Source of the DNA: Burkholderia cepacia
GTDB taxonomy: Bacteria; Pseudomonadota; Gammaproteobacteria; Burkholderiales; Burkholderiaceae
Reading direction: 5' to 3'
Assembly: GCF_029962485.1 (NCBI RefSeq)
Contig: NZ_CP073638.1
Span: 2,728,001-2,792,000 of the forward strand
DNA: 64,000 nucleotides
Position numbers and translations under genes: made by a program. Below are positions 17,668-26,354 of the stretch, one piece after another. The notes under the pieces were generated by a model that had not been told where the DNA came from, ran no database searches, and was given only the letters and a program-made list of their open reading frames with translations. Each line of letters begins with the position of its first letter. Position 1 is the first letter of the stretch.

Positions 17668-19179
17668 ATGCAATTCAACGACATTCTTGCCGCGCTCGAT
17701 ATCGATCTCGCCCAGTGGAAAGGCAATGCGCTGACCGCGCGTTCGCCGCTCGACGGCGCGACGCTCGCGACGCTGGCTGTCGACACGCCGGCCGACGCGG
17801 AACGCAAGATCGACGCCGCGCACGACGCATTCCTCAAGTGGCGCACGGTGCCGGCGCCGGTGCGCGGCGAACTCGTGCGCGTGTTCGGCAACGTCCTGCG
17901 CGAGCACAAGGCCGAGCTTGGCCGCCTCGTCACGCTCGAGGCCGGCAAGATCACGTCGGAAGGCCTCGGCGAAGTGCAGGAAATGATCGACATCTGCGAT
18001 TTCGCGGTTGGTCTGTCGCGCCAGCTTTACGGCCTGACGATCGCATCCGAGCGCCCGGGCCACCGGATGATGGAAACGTGGCACCCGATCGGCGTGTGCG
18101 GCGTGATTTCGGCGTTCAACTTCCCGGTTGCGGTGTGGGCGTGGAACGCGGCGCTGGCGTTCGTGTGCGGCGATTCGGTCGTGTGGAAGCCGTCCGAGAA
18201 GACGCCGCTCACGGCGATCGCGTGCCACGTGCTGCTCCAGAAGGCGATCCGCGAGTTCGACAAGACGCATCCGGGCGTCGCGCCGGAGGAGCTGAGCCAG
18301 CTGGTGCTCGGTATGCGCGATGTCGGCGAGGTGCTGACGGCGTCGAAGAAGGTGCCGGTCGTCAGCGCGACGGGCAGCGTGCGGATGGGCCAGGAAGTCG
18401 CGAAGGTGCTGAGCCAGCGTCTCGCGCGTGGCATCCTCGAACTCGGCGGCAACAACGGGATGATCGTCGCGCCGAGCGCGGATCTCGACCTCGTGGTGCG
18501 CGCGGTCACGTTCGCGGCGGTCGGCACGGCCGGCCAGCGCTGCACGACGCTGCGCCGCCTGATCGTGCATCGCAGCCTGGTCGAGCAACTGCTGCCGCGT
18601 ATCGAGAAGGCTTACGTGTCGGTGAAGGTCGGCAACCCGCTTGAAGACGGCACGCTGGTCGGCCCGCTGGTCGATCGCGCGTCGTTCGACGCGATGCAGA
18701 AGGCGCTGGGCGATGCACGCGAGCAGGGCGGCGAGGTGAAGGGCGGCGAGCGCGTCGACATCGGTCATGCGGATGCGTACTACGTGCGTCCGGCCATCGT
18801 GCGGATGCCGAAGCAATCGGCCGTGGTCGAGCGCGAGACGTTCGCGCCGATCCTGTACGTGATGGTCTACGACAACTTCGACGACGCGATCGAACTGCAC
18901 AACGCGGTGCCGCAAGGCCTGTCGTCGGCGATCTTCACGAACGACATGCGCGAGGCCGAGCAGTTCATGTCGGCAGCGGGCAGCGATTGCGGGATCGTCA
19001 ACGTGAACATCGGCACGAGCGGCGCGGAGATCGGCGGCGCGTTCGGCGGCGAGAAGGAAACGGGCGGCGGCCGCGAGTCGGGTTCGGATGCGTGGAAGGC
19101 GTATATGCGCCGCGCGACGAATACGATCAACTACAGCCGGCAGCTGCCGCTGGCGCAGGGCGTGAAGTTCGACGTGTGA
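17668..19179 (+). CDS. amaB: L-2-aminoadipate semialdehyde dehydrogenase (ALDH7 family)
   Basis: 503 aa aldehyde dehydrogenase that oxidises L-2-aminoadipate 6-semialdehyde (in equilibrium with piperideine-6-carboxylate) to 2-aminoadipate in lysine catabolism. Catalytic C292 lies in AGQRCTTLRR and general base E258 in ILELGGNN; N151 in FNFPVAVW and K174 in WKPSEKTP are the usual substrate and cofactor residues. The C-terminal GGAFGGEKETGGGRESGSDA block is characteristic of the ALDH7/antiquitin group. AGAGGAAG is just upstream of the ATG at 17668. Divergent from the permease and oxidase genes. Confidence 0.92.
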   Translation: MQFNDILAALDIDLAQWKGNALTARSPLDGATLATLAVDTPADAERKIDAAHDAFLKWRTVPAPVRGELVRVFGNVLREHKAELGRLVTLEAGKITSEGLGEVQEMIDICDFAVGLSRQLYGLTIASERPGHRMMETWHPIGVCGVISAFNFPVAVWAWNAALAFVCGDSVVWKPSEKTPLTAIACHVLLQKAIREFDKTHPGVAPEELSQLVLGMRDVGEVLTASKKVPVVSATGSVRMGQEVAKVLSQRLARGILELGGNNGMIVAPSADLDLVVRAVTFAAVGTAGQRCTTLRRLIVHRSLVEQLLPRIEKAYVSVKVGNPLEDGTLVGPLVDRASFDAMQKALGDAREQGGEVKGGERVDIGHADAYYVRPAIVRMPKQSAVVERETFAPILYVMVYDNFDDAIELHNAVPQGLSSAIFTNDMREAEQFMSAAGSDCGIVNVNIGTSGAEIGGAFGGEKETGGGRESGSDAWKAYMRRATNTINYSRQLPLAQGVKFDV

Positions 19180-19253
19180 TGTCGCGAGGGATTGAAGTGT
19201 TACGGGCGCTGATGCATCAGGTGACTGATGTAACGTAGTTGTCGTTTCAAGCG

Positions 19254-19284
19254 AAAAAGCCGGCCATGGGCCGGCTTTTTTGTT
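19254..19284 (+). terminator. rho-independent terminator of amaB
   Basis: AAAAAGCCGGCC, ATG loop, GGCCGGCTTTTTT: a 12-bp-class stem followed by a T-tract, 75 bp after the amaB stop. The A-tract on the other side could make it work in both directions. It marks the left edge of the AT-richer island. Confidence 0.9.
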
Positions 19285-19287
19285 TTC

Positions 19288-20302
19288 TGGTGCGGTAATT
19301 GATTGGGCGAGGGTCGGGATGTTTTCGCGTGAGTGGATTCGTTGATGGCGTGTCGGGGCTAATTAATCGTACAAGTACGGGAATATGGAATTATTTTTTA
19401 GTGTTTCGTATGTGTATGAAAATAAGGCAATTTCTTGTCTTCTTTCAATTATTTCTATATCTTCGTGGTATTGAATTGGATCGGTGGGTGGTGTAATTTC
19501 AGGATTCGACTTTTTAACGTTTTGGAAAATTGATTGGGTATACATATGAAATGGTGGATGGAATCAAGAAGCCATAGATGCGCTGGCGGGCGCGAAGAGG
19601 AAACACGCCGCCGGCCGCTATTGATTGCGAAAGAAGGAGGCAAAGGGCCTCGAAATATTCTTTCCTTCTTGATTGAGTTCTATCGTCGAAGTCCCGCACT
19701 AATGGTTTTGCATCTCGCGGGCGCGCTGATCGCGTGGTTTGCACCTGACGACGCGCTGAATCGTTGGCCTGTGCTGAAACCAGTGGTGACCGCTGTCGGA
19801 GAAGTATTTCCATTGTTACCTAAGACGATCGAGAAATCTCTGTTCCCGGATGTCACTGCGCTCTATTTCGCGCTGATGTTGGCCGCGATACCTCTCAGAA
19901 TTTTTGAAGCTTTCCGCCTTTGTTATGCGGAGAGGGATGAGATAGCTGCTGGGTACTTCGACTACTCACGGAAAAGAAAGATTATCGCATTTCTGGTTTC
20001 GCTACTTTTTGTATCCGGAAGTGTGTTTCTGCTGATTTTCTATGGTCAATATTTCGATTGGAATTTCATGTCTATCGGAAAATAGAAATTCTGGCTTGGA
20101 ATTATTGGGCCATTATTTGCTGGCGGATATTTGGTTATTTGTTTTGTTGTAGGGGTTGTTGCGATTATTTCTTTGTTGTGCTGCATGTTTTATAATAAAT
20201 TGAGGTGAAATATGGCTTGGTATGAGATCGATGAGTGGGATGCGCTGGGTGCGTCTGGAGAAGGGATGATATTGACCTTGCAAAATATTGCCGCCCAATC
20301 TT
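19288..20302 (+). repeat. tandem duplication, copy A (truncated)
   Basis: About 1.0 kb similar to copy B at 20554-21740. Matching stretches include the noncoding leader (TGTTTCGTATGTGTATGAAAA; TTCTATATCTT), the membrane-protein gene and the first codons of the next gene. Copy A is cut off at about 20300 by an IS3-type remnant. Divergence in both coding and leader DNA shows that the duplication is old. Confidence 0.8.
19546..20208 (+). pseudogene. four-helix membrane protein, copy A, interrupted by TAG
   Basis: Reading frame homologous to the intact membrane protein at 21004-21651. Shared blocks include SPAL..LHL, AWFAPDDAL.RWP, FPLLP and FPDVTALYF.LML. A TAG codon at 20083-20085 falls just before the last helix; beyond it the frame continues with FWLGIIGPLFAGGYLVI and ends at 20208. 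The truncated product (about 179 aa) would lack the last transmembrane segment. The start at 19546 corresponds to the conserved GIHM position; 19534 is also possible. Function unknown. Confidence 0.7.
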
Positions 20303-20316
20303 GCGCTGTTCGATGA
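20212..20316 (+). pseudogene. truncated 5' end of the RTX gene (copy A)
   Basis: 34 codons beginning MAWYEIDEWDALGASGEG, matching the first 29 residues of the protein at 21655 (MASYELDKWDVLGSAGEG). The match stops at about 20300 where IS3-type DNA begins; a TGA follows at 20314-20316. This shows that the duplicated unit originally contained membrane protein plus RTX gene. Confidence 0.75.
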
Positions 20317-20553
20317 CGGACGGCTACGACTGCTATCAAAATGCGCTGGCCGAGCGGGTCAACGGCATCCTCAAGGGTGAGTTCTTGCCGAAGCGTCCTG
20401 CTGACCTCGAGCAGGCCGCCAAGATGGCCGAACAGTCCGTACGCATCTACAACCATGAGCGGCCACACGCCGCCTTGGGATACAAAACGCCCGATGCGGT
20501 GCATCGGGCGTTCTAGCGCCTGGATACTGTCAACCTATTCCAGGGCTCGACAC
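20298..20553 (+). mobile_element. IS3-family insertion sequence remnant (right end only)
   Basis: A 67-codon frame (20313-20516) encodes the C-terminus of an IS3-type OrfB transposase with the signature CYQNALAERVNGILKGEF, then YNHERPHAALGYKTPDAVH. It retains the last catalytic Glu region but lacks the D,D part of the DDE triad. After its stop comes the presumed right terminal sequence (CTGTCAACCTATTCCAGGGC, ending near 20552). The left end is missing, so it cannot move by itself. It sits exactly between copy A and copy B of the tandem duplication. Confidence 0.8.
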
Positions 20554-21740
20554 TGATGCGGTGATTGACGGCAGGTTTAAGGATGTTTCCGCGTGCGTGG
20601 ATTCGTCCATAGTGTATCGAGGATAAGTATTCGTACAAGTACGGAATTATTATTAATGTTTCGTATGTGTATGAAAATAAGTGGATTTCTTGTTTTATTT
20701 CAATTCTTTCTATATCTTGTTGGCGCGGGGTGGCGCGGTTTTGTGGTGTGACGAAGATTATTTTACATGAAATTTATGTTATTAGTTAGGCATGCATATC
20801 AAATTTAATTGAAAATTGTTTTGCAGAAATTTATCCGGATTTGGGGGGGTATGGTGCTGTGATCCGGTGTTGAGCGAGAGGGATGTTGTGATGAGGTTAT
20901 TTGTTTTGTCGTTGATTTCGTTTCGATGTGGGAGTTGGGTATAAGTGAGAGGCGAGGGTGGAATGAGGATGATTGCGTTTATAGAATTTTATTGGGTATC
21001 CATATGGAAGGACGTCGGGGGCCAAGGTGGTGTGCTCGTTCTAAAGGACGAGAGGAGAGCGCGGACAACGGATCGGTGAGGGACGCTGAGCCTGCGAACA
21101 TCTTTAGCCTGATGATCAGGCTCTATCGCATGAGTCCAGCGCTCCTGGCGTTGCATTTGTGTGGTGTGGTGATCGCTTGGTTTGCGCCGGATGATGCGTT
21201 GACGCGCTGGCCGCTCATAAAGATAGCCGTGGCTAGTGTTGGAGGGGTATTTCCTTTGCTACCAGCGGCAGTGGAGGCGTCCAAGTTCCCTGATGTAACA
21301 GCGCTGTATTTTTTGCTGATGTTGATTGCGGTGCCGATGAGGCTCTTTGTAGCGATTCGTTTTTGTTATTTGTATCGATCTAGGATCGAGAGTGGATATT
21401 CGAAAATTTCTCGTGTGAGAAAAATTTACTCGATTGTTGCTGTTTTGGTGTTTATGTATTTGGGATTTGATTCAATTTTGGTTGATGGATATTTCTTTGA
21501 ATGGAATTTTGTGGCGATAAGCCGATCGCGCATGTGGCTGGGGTTAATCGGGCCATTTTTTGCGGGTGGGGCGGAGGTTGTCGCTATCGCAGCTGGCGCG
21601 GTCGTGATTTTCATTTCATTGCGCCGCGCCTTTACTTGTAAAGAGGAATAGGTCATGGCTAGTTATGAGCTTGACAAATGGGATGTGCTTGGTTCGGCGG
21701 GGGAAGGAATCAAAATAGCGCTACAGAAAACTGCTGCGCA
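20554..21740 (+). repeat. tandem duplication, copy B (complete, leads into RTX gene)
   Basis: Counterpart of copy A. The first 450 bp (20554-21003) contain no convincing gene; they are AT-rich leader DNA sharing blocks with copy A and probably hold the promoter of the secretion locus. The rest carries the intact membrane protein gene and the start of the RTX gene. Confidence 0.75.
21004..21651 (+). CDS. putative inner-membrane protein, partner of RTX gene
   Basis: 215 aa from the ATG at 21004, which matches the conserved GIHM start of copy A; 20926 would be a longer start. After about 60 hydrophilic residues come four hydrophobic segments: LLALHLCGVVIAWFA, TALYFLLMLIAVPMRLFVA, IYSIVAVLVFMYLGF and WLGLIGPFFAGGAEVVAIAA. 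I do not recognise a family. The stop is 3 bp before the RTX start, so the genes are co-transcribed and probably translationally coupled, and the two genes were duplicated together. A role as self-protection (immunity) against a membrane-active RTX product is a hypothesis. GC is lower than in flanking genes. Confidence 0.7.
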   Translation: MEGRRGPRWCARSKGREESADNGSVRDAEPANIFSLMIRLYRMSPALLALHLCGVVIAWFAPDDALTRWPLIKIAVASVGGVFPLLPAAVEASKFPDVTALYFLLMLIAVPMRLFVAIRFCYLYRSRIESGYSKISRVRKIYSIVAVLVFMYLGFDSILVDGYFFEWNFVAISRSRMWLGLIGPFFAGGAEVVAIAAGAVVIFISLRRAFTCKEE

Positions 21741-22491
21741 GATGGAACTCATTGCGAACAATGCAGTGCGTCTTTCTACAGATGCGGCTATCCGTGCTCA
21801 ATATGCACAGGCAATGTGGCGGAATCTGGATGAATTGAGTAACGCGGCGATCAGAGCGCTGGATAGTATCGATCGGAGCCGGCTCGATGCTCAGCTTGTT
21901 GCGCGCGTTGATGCTATGCGCACGGAGCTTGGGAAAATGGAGTCATTTTCCAAGATTGCGCATGAAGCTGATTCTATCGGCAAATTGGCGTCGGGGTTAG
22001 GGCAGCGACTGGGTAGTATTATTTCGGTTGCTCAATTGGTATGGGTCATCAAGGACCCGAACGCGTCGTCCTATGACGTTGGAGGTGCTGCCATTGGGGT
22101 AATGGCAGGAATCTTGGGGGGAGCTATAGCAGGAGCAGCCGCAACAGCGGTGTTGCCGGGGGCAACAGTAGTCGCTGGCGTTGCATCTGTTGTGGGTGGG
22201 TTCTTTTTTGCTAAAAAAGCAGAATCCGCATGGAAGGAGTATATCGCCCCCAATCTCTTCGATTTGACTGCCGCCGACAGTCCACGTTTCCGTGAGGACG
22301 TATCGCGTACCATTGATTTGTTGATGGGAGTGTCGTCGTCCGGCATTACCGTGACTAGCCATCGCACCGATGGGGACTGGAGTATCACGACGTACAGCAA
22401 TGGCGCCGAGATAAAAATGTCTACCCTGTCGTTGGAAGATTATCGTCCGGGATTCGAGCCAGGATACGTTGCGGTCGGGGGGAGTGGATAG
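21655..22491 (+). CDS. N-terminal part of split RTX protein (glycine-zipper domain)
   Basis: 278 aa. Residues 1-120 are helical and hydrophilic (MASYELDKWDVLGSAGEG onwards). Residues about 140-185 form a strongly hydrophobic Gly/Ala-rich stretch (GGAAIGVMAGILGGAIAG, then VVAGVASVVGGFFFAKK) of the glycine-zipper kind found in membrane-inserting proteins. The frame ends at TAG 22489-22491 just after a G6 run (22477-22482). A shift of -1 there would continue without a stop through EWIGYSIQITTPNGKDGHT into the RTX frame. It is therefore most likely the first part of one approximately 1,530-residue protein. Whether the break is mutation, sequence error or programmed frameshift cannot be told here. 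Confidence 0.75.
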   Translation: MASYELDKWDVLGSAGEGIKIALQKTAAQMELIANNAVRLSTDAAIRAQYAQAMWRNLDELSNAAIRALDSIDRSRLDAQLVARVDAMRTELGKMESFSKIAHEADSIGKLASGLGQRLGSIISVAQLVWVIKDPNASSYDVGGAAIGVMAGILGGAIAGAAATAVLPGATVVAGVASVVGGFFFAKKAESAWKEYIAPNLFDLTAADSPRFREDVSRTIDLLMGVSSSGITVTSHRTDGDWSITTYSNGAEIKMSTLSLEDYRPGFEPGYVAVGGSG

Positions 22492-22562
22492 GGTACTCAA
22501 TCCAGATTACTACGCCCAATGGAAAGGACGGTCATACCATCCAGTACATCGGGCAATCCGGT

Positions 22563-25500
22563 ATGGTCACGAAAATCGACACGAACGGCGATGGCGTATT
22601 CGACCGTGTCAAAACAGAAACCCGCATCGGCGACGGCGCCAGCGTAATCCGCGAAGACACGAACGGCGATGGCGTTGCCGATCACAATTTCGTCGTGAAC
22701 GGAGGCCAGCGCTACGATCTGTCCAACGTCCGCGATGCCGCCTTTGCCGACAGCCTGATGTCGCGTTATCGCACGACAGGGCTGCTGAGCGGAACGAGTT
22801 TCCTTGACCTGAGCCAGATCATTTCCCGAACGCTTACCTACGGTGGCCGGAACGATTACGGATTCACGATGCCGCCCGGCTGGTACAACCCGATCGGTGC
22901 ATTCTACGAAGCCAAAAGCGCTGCATTCGACAAAGCCGCTTCCATCGCCGACAAGACGCCCGTCCTGCTCGACGCGAACCGGTGGGGAGTGGGCGTGGAT
23001 GCGCTGCAGTCGCGCGACGCGAACCGCGATGGCAAGTTGTCCGGCGCGGAACTGAACGGACTGCAAGTCTGGATCGATGCGAACGAGGACGGTATTGGCG
23101 ATGCCGGCGAATTCAGGTCGCTGGCGCAAGCCGGGATCACCGAGATTCGGTCGGTCGACTATGACGTCATCACACGCGGTAACAGCCGCTACGCATCGGC
23201 ACCGGCTGCTGCGCCGTGGAAACCCTTGGAAGTATCGCAGCCCGGCCGAATGTATCTGGCCCCGGCCGTTCCGCTTTCGAACTATCGATGGCTGCGCGAC
23301 AACGAGAAAGTCTATTGGATCAATAACAATGACTTTATTTTTTTCGGCCCCAATCAGATCAAGGTCAGTCCTTCTAATCGAAGCTACCTCCTCGGTACCG
23401 ACGGGGACGACACCTTCGATGCGAATTACTACGGGGCTTACGGCCACTGGATCGACAGCAAACTGCTCGTCAATTTTCTCGCAGGCGACGGCAACGACAT
23501 GATGGGTGGCAGCAGCCGCAACGACAATCTGTGGGGCGGCACCGGTAACGACACACTGTTCGGCTATGACGGTGACGACAGGCTGTACGGCGAGGAAGGC
23601 GACGATGAACTCAATGGTGGCGCAGGCAACGACGTGCTCGACGGCGGTATCGGCAACGACAAGCTCTTCGGCCAGGTCGGTAACGACATCATAAACGGTG
23701 GCGACGGCGACGACATCATGATGGGTTTCACCGCATCGAACGACAGCAAACAAACACTGGCGTGGGGCGAAACGGATGACGACATCATGTACGGCGGCGC
23801 AGGCAACGACCGGATGTGGGGCGGCGTCGGTAACGACTACATGGATGGTGGCGACGGCGCGGACTTCGTGAGTGGCGGGGACGGAAACGATACGGTCTTC
23901 GGTGGCGCCGGGAACGACGAATTGCACGGCGATGCAGGCAACGACCGGCTTGTTGGTGACGCCGGTAACGATCGCATCTTCGGCGAAGCCGGCGACGATG
24001 TGCTCTGGGGCGGTGATGGCGATGATGTGCTGGTCGGCTTCACTGCCAGTAACGATGTCAAGCAAACGTTGTCGTGGGGTGAATCCGACGACGATACGCT
24101 GTATGGCGGCAACGGCAACGATGCGCTGTACGGAGGTCTTGGCAACGACTACCTCGATGGCGGCAACGACAACGATTTCCTCGACGGGGGCGATGGCGAC
24201 GACCGTCTCTTTGGCGGTGCGGGCGACGACGAACTGAATGGCGGCAACGGGAACGACGCGCTTTCCGGTGAAACCGGTAACGACAAGATTTTCGGGGGTG
24301 CGGGTAACGACACCATCTGGGGTGGTGACGGCAACGACATTCTTGTCGGCTTTACGGCCAGCAATGACGCGAAGCAGTCGCTGGCTGCGTGGGAAACCGA
24401 TGACGATACGATCTACGGCGGAGCCGGAAACGATCTGATCCTGGGCGGTCTCGGCAACGATCTGCTCTACGGCGACGTCGGTGACGATGAAATTCAGGGC
24501 GGAGACGGCCATGACCGGCTTTATGGCGGCGATGGCAACGATCGACTGTTCGGTCAAGTCGGGAACGACATTCTGTATGGTGGTGCAGGCGACGACTTGC
24601 TGGTGGGCTTCACCGGTGACAACGAAGCGAAGAGGACGCTGGGCCCCGGCGAGACTGACGATGATTTTCTCTATGGTGGAGAAGGCAACGATACGCTGCT
24701 CGGCGGTTTGGGCGACGACTATCTCGACGGCGGTGCCGGTGCGGATCACATGGAAGGTGGCCAGGGTAACGACACCTATATCGTGAACAGCGTCAACGAC
24801 GTGATTCTCGAATACGCAAACGAGGGTTACGACACGGTAATCAGCAGCGCAAATTACATTCTCAACGCCAATCTTGAAGAGTTGCGGCTCGTCGAAGGAT
24901 TCAACATCAATGGCACGGGAAACGCGCTCGACAACCGGATCATCGGCAACAGCGCGGACAACATCCTCGATGGCGTTACCGGTGCCGACACGATGATTGG
25001 CGGAAAGGGCAACGATACCTACTACGTCGACAATGTCGGCGACCGCGTTGTCGAGCTCGCAGGTGAGGGCATCGACACGGTGCAGAGCAAGATCAGCTAT
25101 ACGTTGGGCGAACACGTCGAGAACCTGAACCTGCTGGATTTCGGCAAGCCGGAAAAAGGGCTCGTCGATGGCGTGGCTGTTTACGTGTACGGGTATCCGA
25201 AAGCCAACGAGCTCGATTACATGCAGGGCGATGCGGTTCCAAAGTTCCAGGGGACGTGCGCGCTGACGTCGATCGCGAATCTGCTCACCCAGACCGGAAC
25301 ACCGACTACCGAGGCAGACGTCGTCAGGCGTGCGATCGACAACCAATGGGCTGTTACCAGCCCGGCTGCAACGGACTACCAGCGAGGCGGATCGAATTAC
25401 GTTCAGCAACAGGCACTACTCACGAGTTTCGGCATTACGAACAATCTGCTTGCTGGATATGACGCGCAAGCGGTTGCGAATCTTATCCGCAGCGGCCGCG

Positions 25501-26252
25501 GCGTGATCCTCGCTCTGAACTCGGGCCGGTTGTGGGGAGACAGCGCTTATCTCGACGGCGGCGGCGTGAATCACGTGGTGACCGTGACGGGGGCTGTCTA
25601 TGGAGAGGCCAATGGCGATCTCATAGGCTTCTATATCGCCGATTCGGGTCGCCGGCGCGTCAGTGACATGACGCGCTACATCAGTCTTCAGGAATTCCGG
25701 TCGGCTGCCAATGTACCGAACGCGTACGCGATCTACACGGCTGAAGCACTGAAGCTGTGGAACGAAGACATCGACGGCACGGGTAATGCACTCGACAACA
25801 CGATCGTCGGCAACCGAGGCAATAATGTTCTCGATGGCGGTGCCGGCAATGACATCCTGGTTGGCGGCCTGGGCAACGACACGTATCGATTCGGTCGCGG
25901 GTCCGGGCGCGACACGATCAGGGACGACGACGAGACGCTCGGCAACAGCGATGTGATCAGTATCGGAGCTGGCGTATCTGCCGATCAATTGTGGTTCCGT
26001 CATGTCGGCAACGATCTCGAAATCAGCATCCTCGGCACCAGCGACACCGCCACGGTCCGGGACTGGTACCTGGGTTCCCGGTATCAGATCGAGCAGATTC
26101 GCGTAGAGGACGGCCGCACACTGGTCAATACCGATGTCGAGAAGCTGGTACAGGCCATGGCCGTCTGGTCTCCGCCGGCTGCCGGGGCCGTGACGCTTTC
26201 CCCGGAACGCCAGGCCGCGCTTGCGCCGACGCTGGCGACGAGCTGGCGCTAA
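22563..26252 (+). CDS. RTX calcium-binding protein with embedded papain-like peptidase domain
   Basis: 1229 aa if started at the first ATG, which has no clear ribosome binding site; the frame is open from about 22482 and probably joins the preceding gene. Order: EF-hand-like loops (DTNGDGVFD, DTNGDGVAD, DANRDGKLSGAEL, DANEDGIGDAGEF; residues 6-185); RTX nonapeptides GGxGxDxLx at about 308-735 with a 104-residue super-repeat; a second short RTX block about 783-820; a cysteine-peptidase-like domain at about 865-1060 with Q896, C899 (FQGTCALTS), H1004 (VNHVVTV) and D1027 (YIADSG); a last RTX block 1072-1107; and a C-terminal domain typical of haemolysin-type proteins (YQIEQIRVEDG). The type I secretion genes follow directly, so it is the presumed cargo. 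Target unknown. Confidence 0.88.
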   Translation: MVTKIDTNGDGVFDRVKTETRIGDGASVIREDTNGDGVADHNFVVNGGQRYDLSNVRDAAFADSLMSRYRTTGLLSGTSFLDLSQIISRTLTYGGRNDYGFTMPPGWYNPIGAFYEAKSAAFDKAASIADKTPVLLDANRWGVGVDALQSRDANRDGKLSGAELNGLQVWIDANEDGIGDAGEFRSLAQAGITEIRSVDYDVITRGNSRYASAPAAAPWKPLEVSQPGRMYLAPAVPLSNYRWLRDNEKVYWINNNDFIFFGPNQIKVSPSNRSYLLGTDGDDTFDANYYGAYGHWIDSKLLVNFLAGDGNDMMGGSSRNDNLWGGTGNDTLFGYDGDDRLYGEEGDDELNGGAGNDVLDGGIGNDKLFGQVGNDIINGGDGDDIMMGFTASNDSKQTLAWGETDDDIMYGGAGNDRMWGGVGNDYMDGGDGADFVSGGDGNDTVFGGAGNDELHGDAGNDRLVGDAGNDRIFGEAGDDVLWGGDGDDVLVGFTASNDVKQTLSWGESDDDTLYGGNGNDALYGGLGNDYLDGGNDNDFLDGGDGDDRLFGGAGDDELNGGNGNDALSGETGNDKIFGGAGNDTIWGGDGNDILVGFTASNDAKQSLAAWETDDDTIYGGAGNDLILGGLGNDLLYGDVGDDEIQGGDGHDRLYGGDGNDRLFGQVGNDILYGGAGDDLLVGFTGDNEAKRTLGPGETDDDFLYGGEGNDTLLGGLGDDYLDGGAGADHMEGGQGNDTYIVNSVNDVILEYANEGYDTVISSANYILNANLEELRLVEGFNINGTGNALDNRIIGNSADNILDGVTGADTMIGGKGNDTYYVDNVGDRVVELAGEGIDTVQSKISYTLGEHVENLNLLDFGKPEKGLVDGVAVYVYGYPKANELDYMQGDAVPKFQGTCALTSIANLLTQTGTPTTEADVVRRAIDNQWAVTSPAATDYQRGGSNYVQQQALLTSFGITNNLLAGYDAQAVANLIRSGRGVILALNSGRLWGDSAYLDGGGVNHVVTVTGAVYGEANGDLIGFYIADSGRRRVSDMTRYISLQEFRSAANVPNAYAIYTAEALKLWNEDIDGTGNALDNTIVGNRGNNVLDGGAGNDILVGGLGNDTYRFGRGSGRDTIRDDDETLGNSDVISIGAGVSADQLWFRHVGNDLEISILGTSDTATVRDWYLGSRYQIEQIRVEDGRTLVNTDVEKLVQAMAVWSPPAAGAVTLSPERQAALAPTLATSWR
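23724..24680 (+). repeat. 312-bp higher-order repeat inside the RTX array
   Basis: Four units begin with a GFTxxNxxKxxL segment that interrupts the nonapeptides, at RTX residues 388, 492, 596 and 682 (nucleotides about 23724, 24036, 24348 and 24606). Spacing is 104, 104 and 86 residues; the last unit is shorter by exactly 18 residues, two nonapeptides. Each is followed by ETDDD..YGG. The pattern indicates expansion by tandem duplication of a whole block. Confidence 0.8.
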
Positions 26253-26354
26253 TCCCGTTCCTGGAGCTCACTCCGTCCGGTCGCGTATCACGTCGGACCG
26301 GACGGCCTGCTGCCCGGCCGTATCGCATTTCCTTCCTTGCGTCGTTTTCCCTTC

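Noticed and set aside
19299..19496. A 65-codon frame in the leader of copy A
   Set aside because: The counterpart in copy B does not keep the frame, so the region is more likely noncoding leader.
20298..20553. Active insertion sequence
   Set aside because: Only the last 67 transposase codons and the right end remain.
23400..24760. Regularly spaced repeats that could suggest a CRISPR array
   Set aside because: The repeats are in frame, encode GGxGxDxLx units and have no unrelated spacers; there are no cas genes.
22497..25409. A 970-codon open frame on the reverse strand opposite the RTX gene
   Set aside because: Its composition mirrors the RTX nonapeptides; the forward frame has the Ca-binding repeats and peptidase domain, so this is an antisense shadow.
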